DNA from: Leptospira selangorensis | Lineage (GTDB): Bacteria; Spirochaetota; Leptospiria; Leptospirales; Leptospiraceae | Length of the DNA: 64,000 nt | Assembly: GCF_004769405.1 (NCBI RefSeq) | Contig: NZ_RQES01000018.1 | Coordinates: forward strand, 62,001-126,000 | Direction of reading: 5' to 3' | Part shown: piece after piece, positions 40,411 to 50,371 of the stretch | Numbering within the stretch: position 1 is the stretch's first letter | How the letters are laid out: the number at the start of each line of letters is the position of its first letter | The notes under the pieces: generated by a model | Databases searched by the model: none | Seen by the model: only the letters and a program-made list of their open reading frames with translations | Told to the model about the DNA's origin: nothing | Made by a program: the position numbers and the translations under genes

Positions 40411-41391
40411 TTAAAAAGTGATGCCTGCGGAGGCAATCATTTCCACAAATCCGAAATTCTGTGTAGCACGATCCTTGGATTTTCCATTGGTGTAGATACT
40501 TGTAAGATCTATATATCCACCTTTTGCTCCGAATTCAAAGAAGAAGGATTTGAATAAGTCGATTCTAAGTGCTGAATATCCGGAGACCCCGTATCCGGAA
40601 AGGTGGAATCTATTATTATGACCTTCTCCAAATAGCCTTACATCACTTCTACAAACTACAGGTCCAGCTCCCACGGAACCTACTAAGCTAAGCGCGTTCT
40701 CTCCGTTTGGAGAAACCCAGAGCGGTGCTACGTAACCTACATCTACGAATAGATAATTTAGGCCGTCTGTATGTTCGAATTTCAGGAAATCGGGAGAGAT
40801 ATTGACTGTTTCCCCTCCATGATATCCTGCAAATTGATTTATATTATTCGGAAATAGTAATGCATAAGGAGCAGACTCGAAAGAAGTATGAAGCCTTGCC
40901 CATTCTATTGCATTAGGATCAATATATCCGCTGATGCTTGCGGCCTGTCCTCTGGACATTACATATTTCATATGATCTTGCCCGAATGCAATAAACAGAT
41001 TATCTGTGAGATAATAGGTAAGTTTAAAATTATACTGAGGGATTTCCCAGAGAGAAGGATTCAGATAAACATCCGTAGAAAATTTTTCCGGTTTATCGCG
41101 AGCAACCACATCTTTTAATGTAAAAGAATATCCGGGCCCTTTGAAGTTGATATCACTTTGGGTATAAGAATCTCTATTATAACCCCATTGGAAAGACCAG
41201 CGACCTTTTCTTTGGTCCACTCTTCTTTCTTCTTTTTTTACTTGTTCCGGTTTTGAAGCCTCTTTTGCTTGAGCAAGTTGTAACGGAGTTAGTTTTTCTT
41301 CTCCCCCTACGGCAAATAGGGAAGTGGAGAAGGTCAGTAGTATTAAAATAATATAATGGACGAATGATGACGATCTAGTTTCGGATCTCAT
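40411..41391 (-). CDS. Predicted outer membrane beta-barrel protein
   Basis: This 326-residue protein has a signal peptide ([19 protein letters not shown]), a short charged linker ([22 protein letters not shown]) and then alternating amphipathic strands. These include '[17 protein letters not shown]', '[26 protein letters not shown]', '[14 protein letters not shown]' and '[21 protein letters not shown]', ending in Phe (IASAGITF), as expected for a barrel. The function is unknown. It is upstream of ruvA by ten bases on the minus strand, an unexpected but likely co-transcribed pair. Confidence 0.78.
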   Translation of the reverse strand: MRSETRSSSFVHYIILILLTFSTSLFAVGGEEKLTPLQLAQAKEASKPEQVKKEERRVDQRKGRWSFQWGYNRDSYTQSDINFKGPGYSFTLKDVVARDKPEKFSTDVYLNPSLWEIPQYNFKLTYYLTDNLFIAFGQDHMKYVMSRGQAASISGYIDPNAIEWARLHTSFESAPYALLFPNNINQFAGYHGGETVNISPDFLKFEHTDGLNYLFVDVGYVAPLWVSPNGENALSLVGSVGAGPVVCRSDVRLFGEGHNNRFHLSGYGVSGYSALRIDLFKSFFFEFGAKGGYIDLTSIYTNGKSKDRATQNFGFVEMIASAGITF

Positions 41392-41485
41392 TTTGGGTGG
41401 AAGCCTCCGTGGGACACAGTTCTATGCCAGAATTCAGGAATAGTTCCGGGAGGCATCTTTTTTTCTTAGGATAAAAATTTCCAAA

Positions 41486-42592
41486 TCATTCCAGGTCTAT
41501 TCCGCTACCGATAGTCCAGGGTACAATTTTGACCCCGTCCTTATTCCCCCAGGAAATTCCATCCGTAGGTGGGTTGATCCCTTTTGTATCGGGAGAAGCA
41601 GGGAAGGATAACCTTTGTTTGAGGTCCAACATAGGCTCCTTAGGTAGATCATCTCCTAAAGGAAACGTTCCCCAATGGATGGGCGCGAATGATTTTGCAT
41701 TCAAATCCTTGGTCGCCATCAACGCTTCTTCCGGTCCGATATGCGCGTATTTCATAAACCATCTAGGCTTATAAGCTCCGATCGGAAGAAGTGCAAGATC
41801 CACCGGTTTACCTAAACGTTCAGAGATATTTTTAAAATGAGAAGAATATCCGGTATCACCCGCAAAGTAGATGATCTTTCCCTGAGCTTCTAAAGAATAA
41901 CTTCCCCAGAAATATTGGTTCGTGTCGGAGATCCCCATTCTACTCCAATGGTGGGCGGGTAGAAATGTGATCTTTACCGATTCCTTTATGCTGACCTGAC
42001 CTAACTCTTGGGAAACAGTAGGGCCTAAATTTTCTTCTTCTGAAAATGATTTCATTCCGGAAGGAAGAAGTATTTGTAAGTTCGGATTTTTACTTCTTAA
42101 GTATCTTAATGTATCTCTATCCAAATGGTCTCTATGAGCGTGACTTACTACTACAAAGTCGATTGGAGGAAGATCCTCTTTTGGGATAGGTAGTTTGACC
42201 AGTCTGGTTACCAAAATTGGAGCATCAAAGATAGGGTCAGTCAGAACATTTACGGTTTTTCCATTTTTGGTAGAAGAGATCCAAACTGTAGCATGTCCGA
42301 ACCATACCACTCTTACCTTTCCTTCCGGAGCGATTAGGTCTTTAGAGTTTCTTTCCAGCACTGTAGGAAGTTCTTCTGTGAGCCCTTCGACTGCAGGAGC
42401 ATCTTTAGGTCCCCAGACTTTCCAACGTAGGATAGCCAAAGGAGACTTTCCCTGTAATTCTTCATCCGGATCTAAATTATGATATCTGCCTTCTCTATAA
42501 CTGGGGGACTTTACCCTGTCCGGATCCAATGGAAAACAATAAAATAATGAAATTGCGAGTAGGAGAGTCGCGGAATGGAATATTAAACTCAT
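41486..42592 (-). CDS. Metallo-beta-lactamase-fold lipoprotein, NAPE-PLD/UlaG-like
   Basis: This 368-residue protein has an N-terminal signal and lipobox (LLLAISLFYC). Metal-binding motifs are 'VVSHAHRDHLDRDTL' (HxHxDH), 'LPAHHWSRMG', 'IIYFAGDTGYSSHF' and 'KSFAPIHWGTF'. The order and spacing fit the N-acyl-phosphatidylethanolamine phospholipase D-like branch of the MBL superfamily. The substrate is unknown, but a lipid-anchored phosphodiesterase in the envelope would fit. It is divergent from the desaturase gene across a 197-base region containing a poly-T tract. Confidence 0.87.
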   Translation of the reverse strand: MSLIFHSATLLLAISLFYCFPLDPDRVKSPSYREGRYHNLDPDEELQGKSPLAILRWKVWGPKDAPAVEGLTEELPTVLERNSKDLIAPEGKVRVVWFGHATVWISSTKNGKTVNVLTDPIFDAPILVTRLVKLPIPKEDLPPIDFVVVSHAHRDHLDRDTLRYLRSKNPNLQILLPSGMKSFSEEENLGPTVSQELGQVSIKESVKITFLPAHHWSRMGISDTNQYFWGSYSLEAQGKIIYFAGDTGYSSHFKNISERLGKPVDLALLPIGAYKPRWFMKYAHIGPEEALMATKDLNAKSFAPIHWGTFPLGDDLPKEPMLDLKQRLSFPASPDTKGINPPTDGISWGNKDGVKIVPWTIGSGIDLE

Positions 42593-42699
42593 ATTGTTGT
42601 TTTGGACCTATTGTAACATTTTTGGAGCCTAATTTTTTCTAAAAGAATAGGGCTTAATCAATTTATTTCTATTCTTCCTGGCGATATAAGATGAATATA

Positions 42700-42712
42700 T
42701 TTTTTTTTTTTT
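42700..42712 (+). repeat. Homopolymer tract T13 upstream of desaturase gene
   Basis: There are thirteen consecutive T residues in the 197-base region between divergent genes, 77 bases before the desaturase ATG. The length is enough for slippage and could alter promoter spacing. The neighbouring ACCGACCGATG has a short direct repeat (ACCG). Confidence 0.7.
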
Positions 42713-42789
42713 CAAACCGACCGATGTCGCCGAGTCTTTGTTTAACAGGTTGCTTGCAGAAAATTCAGCTCTAACCCGTTCTATCCTAA

Positions 42790-43731
42790 ATGGAAGCTTC
42801 TATACAGATCAGGGACCTGCCATTTGCGAAAAATAGAATACTTTCGCTCGTGGTCATATTTTTATTTATCAGCTTCCATTTTTTGTTACCATTGGGACTA
42901 TTATTTGGTGATTTTCCCTATTGGGCAGCTTGGGTTTTTGCCTCTGCTTTAGGACCGGTGTCCTATACTTTTTGGAATCTGATCCATGAAAGTATCCATG
43001 GGAATTTTTCGAATGAAAGAAAGCAGAATCATTTTTGGGGAAGGTTTCTTTGTATCGTGTTCGGGGCTCCTTATTCAGTTCTGAAATGTAGTCATCTGAT
43101 GCACCATAAGTTCAATAGAGAACCCGGTGATCGGATCGAATTTTATGATCCAAATTCTCGAAAACCGAGATGGTTCCAGAGTTTGAATTATTATTTCAGA
43201 ATTACTGTAGCGACTTACATTTTTGAAGTTGGGACCGGACTTTTACTTTCATTACCTTCTCGTTGGACAAAACCTATCGTGGATCGATTCATTGAGTATC
43301 CTATTGAAGAAGGTTTTTTTAAATGGATCTATCGGCCTGAAATTTTAGAAGAATTGAGAAAGGATATTTTTTGGATACTTACCTTCTATATTCCTTCTTT
43401 CTGGTTGTTTGGAAATAATTGGCCTTTGTTGGTGTTCCTACTTTTGAGTAGGTCTTTCTTTATATCATTTTTCGATAATGCGTATCATTACGGGAAAGAA
43501 ATTAATGATAAAAATTCGGCCTTTAATTTAACTCTACCGAAAACGGTAAGTGCATTCTTCTTACATTTTAATTATCATAGGATTCATCATAGATTCCCGG
43601 GATGTTCCTGGGATCGATTACCGAAACAAATGGAGGTTTGCGGAGAAACCTGGGACAAAAGTTTTATGAAACAAGCATGGAGCCAATGGGGCGGGCTCTT
43701 AGAACCTTTGGATGGAAAAATTTCTAAATAA
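42790..43731 (+). CDS. Fatty acid desaturase family protein
   Basis: This 313-residue membrane protein has three histidine boxes of the membrane desaturase family: HESIHG, HLMHHK and YHRIHHRFP. It has four to five hydrophobic segments. It should introduce a double bond or hydroxyl into a lipid chain using a diiron centre; the exact substrate is not evident. It starts after a weak ribosome site, and its stop is 11 bases before the RND transporter, so the two are likely co-transcribed. It is distinct from the alkB product at 16163. Confidence 0.87.
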   Translation: MEASIQIRDLPFAKNRILSLVVIFLFISFHFLLPLGLLFGDFPYWAAWVFASALGPVSYTFWNLIHESIHGNFSNERKQNHFWGRFLCIVFGAPYSVLKCSHLMHHKFNREPGDRIEFYDPNSRKPRWFQSLNYYFRITVATYIFEVGTGLLLSLPSRWTKPIVDRFIEYPIEEGFFKWIYRPEILEELRKDIFWILTFYIPSFWLFGNNWPLLVFLLLSRSFFISFFDNAYHYGKEINDKNSAFNLTLPKTVSAFFLHFNYHRIHHRFPGCSWDRLPKQMEVCGETWDKSFMKQAWSQWGGLLEPLDGKISK

Positions 43732-43742
43732 AAAGAAAACAT

Positions 43743-46700
43743 ATGAGAACGATAATACAATCTTTCATTCACAATAGACTCTTCATGTATTTGGGAGTCA
43801 TATTCATTGTTGCCGCGGGGGGAATGTCTCTTTGCGGTTTACGTAGGGACGCTTTTCCGAATGTGGATATGAAGCAACTCGTGATCACCACAAAATTCCC
43901 GGGAGCTTCTCCTGCGGATGTGGAATTACGGGTAACGTATCCTATTGAGGAGAAAATCAAGGAGATAGACGGTATAGATGAGATCCGTTCCTTCTCCCGT
44001 AACTCCGTTTCGGACATAGACGTTCGTGTAAGCTTAGAGGAGAAAAATCCGGAAAAAGTTTTGGATGAGATCCGAAGAGCTGTAGACAACGCAATTTCCG
44101 ATTTTCCTGTGCAAGTCACCGAAAAACCTAAAATTACGGAAAGAAAATCGGGTTCCTTCCCGATCATGGACTTTTCCGTTTATGGTGGTAAGGACGAGAT
44201 AGAACTTCATACAATCGCGGAATTTATAGAACTGGAATTAGAAAAGATCCCAGGAATTGCCAGAGTAGACGTATTCGGAAAACGTGATAGAGAATGGCAT
44301 ATACTCGTTAACGCCGACAGATTGAAACAATACCAATTGGATCTTTCCGATATCACAAGAACGATCCGTACTCGTAATATCAATTTACCTGCCGGTTCCG
44401 TGGATTCGGAAAACGCATTTGATCTTAGGATCGACGGAGAATTTAAACAACCTTCCGAGATTGGTAAAATCCCGGTCAGGACAAATGATATATTCTCCAC
44501 TGTTCGTATAGGAAATCTTGCAAGGGTAGAAGATACATTCGAATATCCTCGATTTCTTGCGATTGCAAATGGACAGCAGGGTTTGATCCTTTCCGTGATC
44601 AAAAAAGAAAGAGCGGATGCGATCGAAGTTGCTGATAATGTCCAGGCTCGATTAAAGGAACTTGAAAAAATCTATCCGGAAGGGATTAAAACATTCAAAT
44701 TAAATGATGAGGCTAAAAGAACCAAGAACAGATTGAATGTGGTTTCTTCCAATGCGCTCATCGGATTTTTGATCGTTTTTGGGATCTTGTTTTTGTTCTT
44801 AGATTTCAGAACTGCAACTCTGACTTCTATGTCATTACCTCTTTCGATGCTAATGACATTTGCGGCACTTCCTTTCTTCGATGTTTCTTTTAATATGATC
44901 TCTATGATGGGACTTATCATCTCACTCGGGATGCTTGTGGATAACTCCATCGTAATTTCGGAAAACATCTATACCTATTTAGGTGAGAAGATGGATAAAA
45001 CATCTGCCGCCTTGAAAGGAACTACTGAGATGTTGGTTCCGATCTTCGGATCTTATCTTACTACCGTGGCTGCATTCCTTCCTATGTTATTCATGGCAGG
45101 GATCATGGGAAAATTTATCTGGCAGATCCCGCTCGTAGTGATCATTGCATTAACTGCGAGTTTGATCGAGTCCTTCTTATTTCTTCCTTCTAGAATTGCG
45201 GCTTTCGCTAAAACTCCGGATGAATTGAAGAGGTCCTCCAAGTTCAGAAAATCCTTGGATGCATTCTTTGCAAGAATGGAAGAAAGGTTTTCAGATTTCG
45301 TAGCTTTGACGATCCGAAATCGAAACAAATCATTCTTCGCGATCATATTCATAGTTATGGGTTCTTGCGGTGTAATGTCCCAAATGGACTTTATTCTTTT
45401 CCCGAAAGAAGATATTGAGATCTTCTTGATCAAGGCGGAGTTTCCTCCTTCTTCTCGTATCTTCCAAACTAGAGATAAGATGAAGTATATGGAAGAGATC
45501 TTGAAGAAAATCCCTAAAGAAGAATTGGTAAGCTATTCCACCAAGATCGGAGTGCAACAAACAGATCCAGATGATCCATTATCCAGATTTGGAGAAAACC
45601 TGGGAGTGATCATGGTATATCTCACTCCAGAATCCCAAAGGGTGAGAAAGGCATCTGAAATATTGGCTTCTATCGAGGATGATATACGAAAAACTCCAGG
45701 GCTTTCAGATGTATATCTGGAAGAAATGGCAATGGCACCTCCGATCGGAGCGCCGATTACGATCGGTGTACTCGGAAAAGATTATGAAGTGCTCAAAAAA
45801 GTTTCCGCTGATCTGCAATCTTTCTTAAAAGGGATCAAAGGTGTACATTCAGTTCGTGACGATTATAGGAATGGGCGAAAACAGATGTACATCCAGCTCG
45901 ACGAAGGACTGGAAAGTTTTACCGGAGTGTCTACCTTCTCCGCAGCAAATATGCTTAGAACGGCGTATGATGGAGAAAGAGCGGGTAATGTCCGGCAAGG
46001 TAAAACTAAAATTTATCTAAGAGTGATGTATGATAAGAACTTCCGTAAAAATCCGGAAGAAGTCAAAAGTATTCCTCTTAGGAACAAGGCAGGAAATATC
46101 ACCAACCTTGCAAAAATTTCCAGAATGGATCTGAAGGATTCCCCTGAATTACTTTCCCATAGGGATTTTGAAAGAGCTGTCACCGTGAACGCGGATATCA
46201 AGATCGAAACAGGTATGACTTCCAGAGAAGCCAACCAAAAGGTGATCGACGAGTTCAAACCTTTGATCGAAAGACAATATCCTGGAGTTTCTATCGTATT
46301 CGGAGGAGAGGAGAAGGACACACAAAGATCCATGGCCTCTCTCGGGAAAGCGGGACTCATCGCCTTACTCGGGATCTTTATCATTCTTGCATTAACTTTG
46401 CAGAATGTGGTAAGGCCTATACTGATCTTGAGTACAATCCCACTCGGATTTGTGGGGATCGTAGCAGGATTCGTATTATCCGGAAAGGCATTCAGCTTCT
46501 TAGCTATGATCGGTATCATAGGACTTGCGGGAGTTCTAGTAAACGCATCCATCGTGCTCGTGGATTGTATCGATTCGATACGCAAATCTTCCAATGCACC
46601 TTTGGATGATATCTTACTCGAAGCAAGTCGCAGAAGGTTCCGTCCTATTTTGCTAACTACCCTGACTACTGTTGCGGGACTTCTTCCTACAGCATATAGT

Positions 46701-46868
46701 GTGGGTGGATCGGATCCGGTATTGATCCCGATGACTTTAGCATTAGGTTGGGGACTTGGATTTGGAACTCTGGGAAGTTTACTCTATGTGCCTGTAACAC
46801 TTTCGGTGTTTTCCCATTTGAGAGCCAAGTTGGGTTTTACTACTAAGCCCGTACCTAAGCACCATTAA
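43743..46868 (+). CDS. RND-family efflux transporter permease (AcrB-like)
   Basis: This 1041-residue protein has the RND layout: TM1 at the N-terminus, two large periplasmic loops (about 35-330 and 560-860), and TM bundles at about 335-555 and 870-1025. In TM4 the motif is [14 protein letters not shown], with Asp-Asn in place of the Asp-Asp pair of AcrB. TM10 has [15 protein letters not shown], with Asn in place of the usual Lys region. Both variants occur in other RND branches. The substrate is unknown. No periplasmic adaptor or TolC gene is adjacent; the TolC-like gene at 31076 could supply the duct. The upstream desaturase hints at a lipid-related role (inference). Confidence 0.93.
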   Translation: MRTIIQSFIHNRLFMYLGVIFIVAAGGMSLCGLRRDAFPNVDMKQLVITTKFPGASPADVELRVTYPIEEKIKEIDGIDEIRSFSRNSVSDIDVRVSLEEKNPEKVLDEIRRAVDNAISDFPVQVTEKPKITERKSGSFPIMDFSVYGGKDEIELHTIAEFIELELEKIPGIARVDVFGKRDREWHILVNADRLKQYQLDLSDITRTIRTRNINLPAGSVDSENAFDLRIDGEFKQPSEIGKIPVRTNDIFSTVRIGNLARVEDTFEYPRFLAIANGQQGLILSVIKKERADAIEVADNVQARLKELEKIYPEGIKTFKLNDEAKRTKNRLNVVSSNALIGFLIVFGILFLFLDFRTATLTSMSLPLSMLMTFAALPFFDVSFNMISMMGLIISLGMLVDNSIVISENIYTYLGEKMDKTSAALKGTTEMLVPIFGSYLTTVAAFLPMLFMAGIMGKFIWQIPLVVIIALTASLIESFLFLPSRIAAFAKTPDELKRSSKFRKSLDAFFARMEERFSDFVALTIRNRNKSFFAIIFIVMGSCGVMSQMDFILFPKEDIEIFLIKAEFPPSSRIFQTRDKMKYMEEILKKIPKEELVSYSTKIGVQQTDPDDPLSRFGENLGVIMVYLTPESQRVRKASEILASIEDDIRKTPGLSDVYLEEMAMAPPIGAPITIGVLGKDYEVLKKVSADLQSFLKGIKGVHSVRDDYRNGRKQMYIQLDEGLESFTGVSTFSAANMLRTAYDGERAGNVRQGKTKIYLRVMYDKNFRKNPEEVKSIPLRNKAGNITNLAKISRMDLKDSPELLSHRDFERAVTVNADIKIETGMTSREANQKVIDEFKPLIERQYPGVSIVFGGEEKDTQRSMASLGKAGLIALLGIFIILALTLQNVVRPILILSTIPLGFVGIVAGFVLSGKAFSFLAMIGIIGLAGVLVNASIVLVDCIDSIRKSSNAPLDDILLEASRRRFRPILLTTLTTVAGLLPTAYSVGGSDPVLIPMTLALGWGLGFGTLGSLLYVPVTLSVFSHLRAKLGFTTKPVPKHH

Positions 46869-46876
46869 GAGGAAAG

Positions 46877-46910
46877 TCTCAGAGTTTTAAGAGACTCTGA
46901 GATATTTTTA
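46877..46910 (+). terminator. Intrinsic terminator after the RND transporter
   Basis: TCTCAGAGT (46877-46885) and ACTCTGAGA (46894-46902) form a nine-pair stem with an eight-base loop, followed by TATTTTTA. It lies nine bases after the stop. The same CTCAGAGTTTT sequence occurs near 38767 and 52050. Confidence 0.85.
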
Positions 46911-46935
46911 CACAGAGATGCGGGGCCGCAGAGAA
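46909..46935 (+). repeat. Member of CACGCAGAG intergenic repeat family
   Basis: TACACAGAGATGCG followed by GGGCCGCAGAGAA corresponds to the copies at 34931-34958 and 38777-38804. It lies directly after the RND terminator and before a palindrome at 46940. Confidence 0.45.
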
Positions 46936-46939
46936 TTGT

Positions 46940-46959
46940 GATGTAGGAGTTCCTACATC
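46940..46959. repeat. Palindrome GATGTAGGAGTTCCTACATC
   Basis: A 20-base near-perfect palindrome (central A-G/T-T asymmetry only). It is a copy of the TGTnGGAnTTCCnACA family also found at 34878, 39457 and 39721. It lies between the ends of the converging RND and nucleotidyltransferase genes. Confidence 0.65.
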
Positions 46960-47005
46960 GCGACTCTCTGTAAGCTTTAGTATTCTCTATGCGAAACTTT
47001 TAGAT

Positions 47006-47485
47006 CTAAAGTTTATTCTGTTCTTCTAAAATTGCTTGGAGTTCTGCGATCGCTTCAAAGTCTTTTGGGCGGCCACTCGCTTTTTTAAGTTCGATCAATT
47101 TTTTCAGTCCGATACATTTACATTTTTGCCCGAAAATTTCGAGATCAATCGTATCATTTTTTAAACTTTCATAATTTCCGCCAGGCACTTCTGCCAATAG
47201 ATCTATATCACCTAAGTCAGTGCTTAGAGTGAAATTTAAACCGGAGGAAAGAGTTCTTTCATCAAAATGAAAAGGTAAATTCGGTGGTGCACCTCTTAAA
47301 TGAGGATGCAATGAGGAAAACATTTCGGATATTTTTTTCCGGTTTTCTGAAGATCTAGAATACACAAGGTCAATATCTGTAGTTAAGCGAGAAGAACCGA
47401 AAGCCGTAGCGGCAAGACCACCGATCAAAATATAATCTACGCCGGCCTTTTCTAATAGCTCGAGAATTTTCTCAAATTTTGTCAT
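47006..47485 (-). CDS. Nucleotidyltransferase-fold protein (MNT/AbiEii-like)
   Basis: This 159-residue protein has a minimal nucleotidyltransferase core: 'YILIGGLAATAFGSSRLTTDIDLVY', with the Gly-Gly at 22-23 and DxD at Asp37/Asp39. A third acidic group sits in 'LGDIDLLAE' (93-95). The C-terminal 'GLKKLIELKKASGRPKDFEAIAEL' is common in this group. Related proteins act as toxin or antitoxin components that transfer nucleotides to RNA or protein. It overlaps a 63-residue partner gene by 14 bases, the arrangement of a two-gene cassette. Activity is inferred from the preserved acidic residues. Confidence 0.85.
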   Translation of the reverse strand: MTKFEKILELLEKAGVDYILIGGLAATAFGSSRLTTDIDLVYSRSSENRKKISEMFSSLHPHLRGAPPNLPFHFDERTLSSGLNFTLSTDLGDIDLLAEVPGGNYESLKNDTIDLEIFGQKCKCIGLKKLIELKKASGRPKDFEAIAELQAILEEQNKL

Positions 47486-47663
47486 TACGAGATTGTATCC
47501 ATTTCTGTCCTGCTCGCCTTGTTTCTTCGGCGACCAGTTGGAGTTCCTCTAATTTCCGGATACGTTCTGTTGGAGTTAATTTTAGATTTTCCCGGATTAA
47601 GGTCCGATCTATATCATTCTTATATAGATCTATAATTTCTTGAATGGAATCTTTCTCAGGCAT
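47472..47663 (-). CDS. Small helical partner of the nucleotidyltransferase
   Basis: This 63-residue, highly charged protein (IQEIIDLYKNDIDRTLIREN; TPTERIRKLEELQLVAEETRRAG) is predicted to be all helical. Its 3' end overlaps the nucleotidyltransferase start by 14 bases, so translation is probably coupled. The 'LTPTERIRKLEEL' pattern recurs in small proteins encoded before such nucleotidyltransferases. A role as antitoxin or substrate carrier is inference. Confidence 0.72.
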   Translation of the reverse strand: MPEKDSIQEIIDLYKNDIDRTLIRENLKLTPTERIRKLEELQLVAEETRRAGQKWIQSRNDKI

Positions 47664-47767
47664 GGGAAACTTGTACTAAAGATACTCTTCTACAAACGTT
47701 GGGAAAGCCTTTTTTAAACGACTAAATCTCTTGCCTCCGAGTCCGGTCGGATCAATCTGTCCAGAAA

Positions 47768-48694
47768 ATGGCGTACGAGCATAAGAATATCCTGGATACG
47801 GACCAGTTCTCCAAAGAGGATCTGGACTTTTTAGTCGAGAGAACTCGAGAGATGGAAAGGCTGGTGGAGCAAAATAAGGCCTTTGGGATTTTAGAAGGTA
47901 AACTTCTAGCTTCTCTTTTTTTCGAAGCCTCTACAAGGACGAGACTTTCATTCGAAGCCGCCATGGAAAGATTGGGGGGAAGGGTAATCTCCACAGTAGG
48001 TTTCCAATTTTCTTCCATCTCTAAGGGTGAGACCTTATACGATACCATGAAAATGGTAGAAGCTTATGCAGATATCGCAGTGATCCGACATCCGGTCGAA
48101 GGTTCTTCCAGAATAGCGGCGGGCGCAGTTAAAATCCCTGTCATCAATGCGGGAGATGGAGCGGGACAACATCCCACTCAAGCACTTCTGGATCTATACA
48201 CTATCATTTCCGAAAAAGGAAAATTAGACGGACTCACTCTTGCATTTATCGGCGATCTGAAATATGGAAGAACGATCCATAGTTTGATCAATCTACTACG
48301 TCATTATAAAGTTCATCTCTACCTGATTTCTCCGCCTGAACTTTCTCTTCCTGAGTCTTATAAGAAGGGACTTGCTGGATTCCCTATCACTTTCGAAGAG
48401 TCCGACGATATCAAAAAAGTTTGGGAATGCGATATCGCGTATGTGACTCGCATCCAAGAAGAAAGATTTCCGGATCATAAAGAATACGAAAGACTAAAAG
48501 AATCCTTCAAGTTGAACAAAGAATTGATACTTGCATCTAAAAAAGAGACTACTGTTCTTCATCCTCTTCCGAGAGTGAACGAACTTTCTACGGATGTGGA
48601 TGATCTTCCGAACGCAGCATACTTCCGTCAGGCAAAATACGGAGTCGTGAGCAGAATGACGTTACTCTGCCTTTCATTGGGCGTTCGTTTTTAA
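47768..48694 (+). CDS. pyrB: Aspartate carbamoyltransferase catalytic subunit
   Basis: This 308-residue enzyme joins carbamoyl phosphate and aspartate in pyrimidine synthesis. Key motifs are [11 protein letters not shown] (carbamoyl-phosphate loop), '[14 protein letters not shown]', '[20 protein letters not shown]', '[15 protein letters not shown]' and '[11 protein letters not shown]'. No pyrI regulatory gene or other pyr gene is adjacent. It begins a plus-strand run with a DUF2203 gene (ten bases) and dapL (four bases). Confidence 0.96.
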   Translation: MAYEHKNILDTDQFSKEDLDFLVERTREMERLVEQNKAFGILEGKLLASLFFEASTRTRLSFEAAMERLGGRVISTVGFQFSSISKGETLYDTMKMVEAYADIAVIRHPVEGSSRIAAGAVKIPVINAGDGAGQHPTQALLDLYTIISEKGKLDGLTLAFIGDLKYGRTIHSLINLLRHYKVHLYLISPPELSLPESYKKGLAGFPITFEESDDIKKVWECDIAYVTRIQEERFPDHKEYERLKESFKLNKELILASKKETTVLHPLPRVNELSTDVDDLPNAAYFRQAKYGVVSRMTLLCLSLGVRF

Positions 48695-48704
48695 ACGGAG
48701 TAAA

Positions 48705-49064
48705 ATGGAACGTAAGATCTGGACATACGAAGAAGCTCGTAAAATTCTACCATATGTCAGATCTATCACGGAAGAATTTTACGAGACCGTGGGAAAGGTT
48801 CACAAAGAACTGAAAAACGGTTTATACCGAGAGAATGAACAAGAAGCCAGAGAAGCCAAAGTTGAAGAACTATTGGTGGAATGGTCCGGAAAAATCCGGG
48901 AACTTGGTATAGAAGTCAAGGGGCTTTGGCTCGTGGACTTCGATAACGGAAAAGGTTATTATTGTTGGCATCTGGGAGAAGAGGACCTTCTTTTCGAACA
49001 CGGATACGACGAGGGTTTTGCAGGACGCAAACCGATCCAAAACATAGACGAGGATTACGAATAA
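48705..49064 (+). CDS. DUF2203 family protein
   Basis: This 119-residue, acidic and helical protein has the family pattern '[20 protein letters not shown]', then '[45 protein letters not shown]'. The function is unknown; family members occur next to varied metabolic genes. The tight spacing between pyrB and dapL suggests co-expression. Confidence 0.85.
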   Translation: MERKIWTYEEARKILPYVRSITEEFYETVGKVHKELKNGLYRENEQEAREAKVEELLVEWSGKIRELGIEVKGLWLVDFDNGKGYYCWHLGEEDLLFEHGYDEGFAGRKPIQNIDEDYE

Positions 49065-49068
49065 TTCA

Positions 49069-50295
49069 ATGGCGAATATAAACGAAAATTATCTGAAATT
49101 AAAAGCGGGATATCTTTTCCCGGAAATAGCAAGAAGAGTAAAAGTTTATTCTGAAAAACATCCTAACTCAAAGATCATCCGACTTGGTATCGGTGACGTT
49201 ACTCTTCCTTTGGCTCCCTCCGTTGTGGACGCACTTGTTTCTTCTTCCAAAGAAATGGGAACTTCTGAAGGATTCCATGGATACGGACCTGAACAAGGAT
49301 ATTCTTTCTTATTAAAAGCGATCGCAGAGAATGATTATGCACCTCTCGGTGTAAAATTGGACGAGAGCGAAATTTTCGTATCCGACGGATCCAAATGTGA
49401 TTGTGGAAATATCCAAGAAATATTCTCCCAGGATGCAAAGATTGCGATCGGAGATCCTGTATATCCGGTCTATGTGGACACGAACGTAATGGCAGGAAGA
49501 ACAGGAGAAGCTGGTCCCGACGGAAGATATGCCAATCTTATCTACATGCCTTCCACAAAAGAGAACGGATTCCAACCTGATTTCCCTAAAGAAAGACCGG
49601 ATCTGATCTATTTATGTTTTCCTAATAATCCAACCGGAACAGTTGCTTCTAAAGAATCACTCAAGGCTTGGGTAGAATACGCTAAAAAGAATAATAGTAT
49701 TATTCTTTATGATTCTGCATACGAGGCATTCATCTCGGAACCTGGAGTTCCAAGATCCATTTACGAGGTAGAAGGAGCTAGAGAGGTCGCGATAGAATTC
49801 CGCTCCTTCTCCAAAACCGCAGGATTTACCGGACTTCGTTGTGCTTATATAGTGATTCCTAAAGAATTAAAGGGAAAAACAAAAGACGGCCAGGAAGTTT
49901 CCATAGGACAACTTTGGAGCAGAAGACATACCACAAAGTTCAATGGTGTTTCCTATGTGACCCAAAAAGCGGCCGAAGCAATCTATTCTCCTCAAGGTAA
50001 AAAAGAGATCCGAGCAAGTATCGATACTTATATGAGTAATGCTAAGTTGATCCGAGAAGGATTGATCAAAGCAGGATACGAAGTATTCGGAGGGGTGAAC
50101 GCTCCTTATATCTGGCTCAAAACCCCGAATAATCTCAGCTCTTGGGACTTCTTCGACCAATTATTAGATAAGGCCCAAGTGGTAGGAACTCCAGGTTCAG
50201 GTTTCGGACCTGCGGGAGAAGGTTATTTCAGACTTTCCGCCTTCGGCAAAAAAGACGATGTGATCGAGGCAATCCGTCGTATCAGCGCTCTCTAA
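49069..50295 (+). CDS. dapL: LL-diaminopimelate aminotransferase
   Basis: This 408-residue class I aminotransferase starts [24 protein letters not shown]. It has '[12 protein letters not shown]', '[12 protein letters not shown]', '[13 protein letters not shown]', '[10 protein letters not shown]' and the PLP-lysine motif '[17 protein letters not shown]'. It converts tetrahydrodipicolinate directly to LL-diaminopimelate, bypassing the acyl-branch enzymes; this route is known in leptospires, chlamydiae and plants. The product feeds lysine and peptidoglycan synthesis. Confidence 0.97.
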   Translation: MANINENYLKLKAGYLFPEIARRVKVYSEKHPNSKIIRLGIGDVTLPLAPSVVDALVSSSKEMGTSEGFHGYGPEQGYSFLLKAIAENDYAPLGVKLDESEIFVSDGSKCDCGNIQEIFSQDAKIAIGDPVYPVYVDTNVMAGRTGEAGPDGRYANLIYMPSTKENGFQPDFPKERPDLIYLCFPNNPTGTVASKESLKAWVEYAKKNNSIILYDSAYEAFISEPGVPRSIYEVEGAREVAIEFRSFSKTAGFTGLRCAYIVIPKELKGKTKDGQEVSIGQLWSRRHTTKFNGVSYVTQKAAEAIYSPQGKKEIRASIDTYMSNAKLIREGLIKAGYEVFGGVNAPYIWLKTPNNLSSWDFFDQLLDKAQVVGTPGSGFGPAGEGYFRLSAFGKKDDVIEAIRRISAL

Positions 50296-50310
50296 TCAGG
50301 GCGCTTTTTC
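50284..50310 (+). terminator. Intrinsic terminator overlapping the end of dapL
   Basis: AGCGCTC (50284-50290) pairs with GGGCGCT (50299-50305) with one wobble, loop TCTAATCA, then TTTTTCC. The stem includes the last codons of dapL. Confidence 0.83.
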
Positions 50311-50371
50311 CTCAAAAAAAAGAGAATATACATTTTGAAACCCTGCCGATAGACTACTAGTAGGGAAAGCT

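Noticed and set aside
41403..41470. GCCTCC ... GGAGGC followed by a long T run
   Set aside because: It looks like a plus-strand terminator but no plus-strand gene ends there, and the arms are six pairs over a 40-base loop.
46013..46594. 193-codon minus-strand frame
   Set aside because: Shadow of the RND transporter, whose frame is fully supported.
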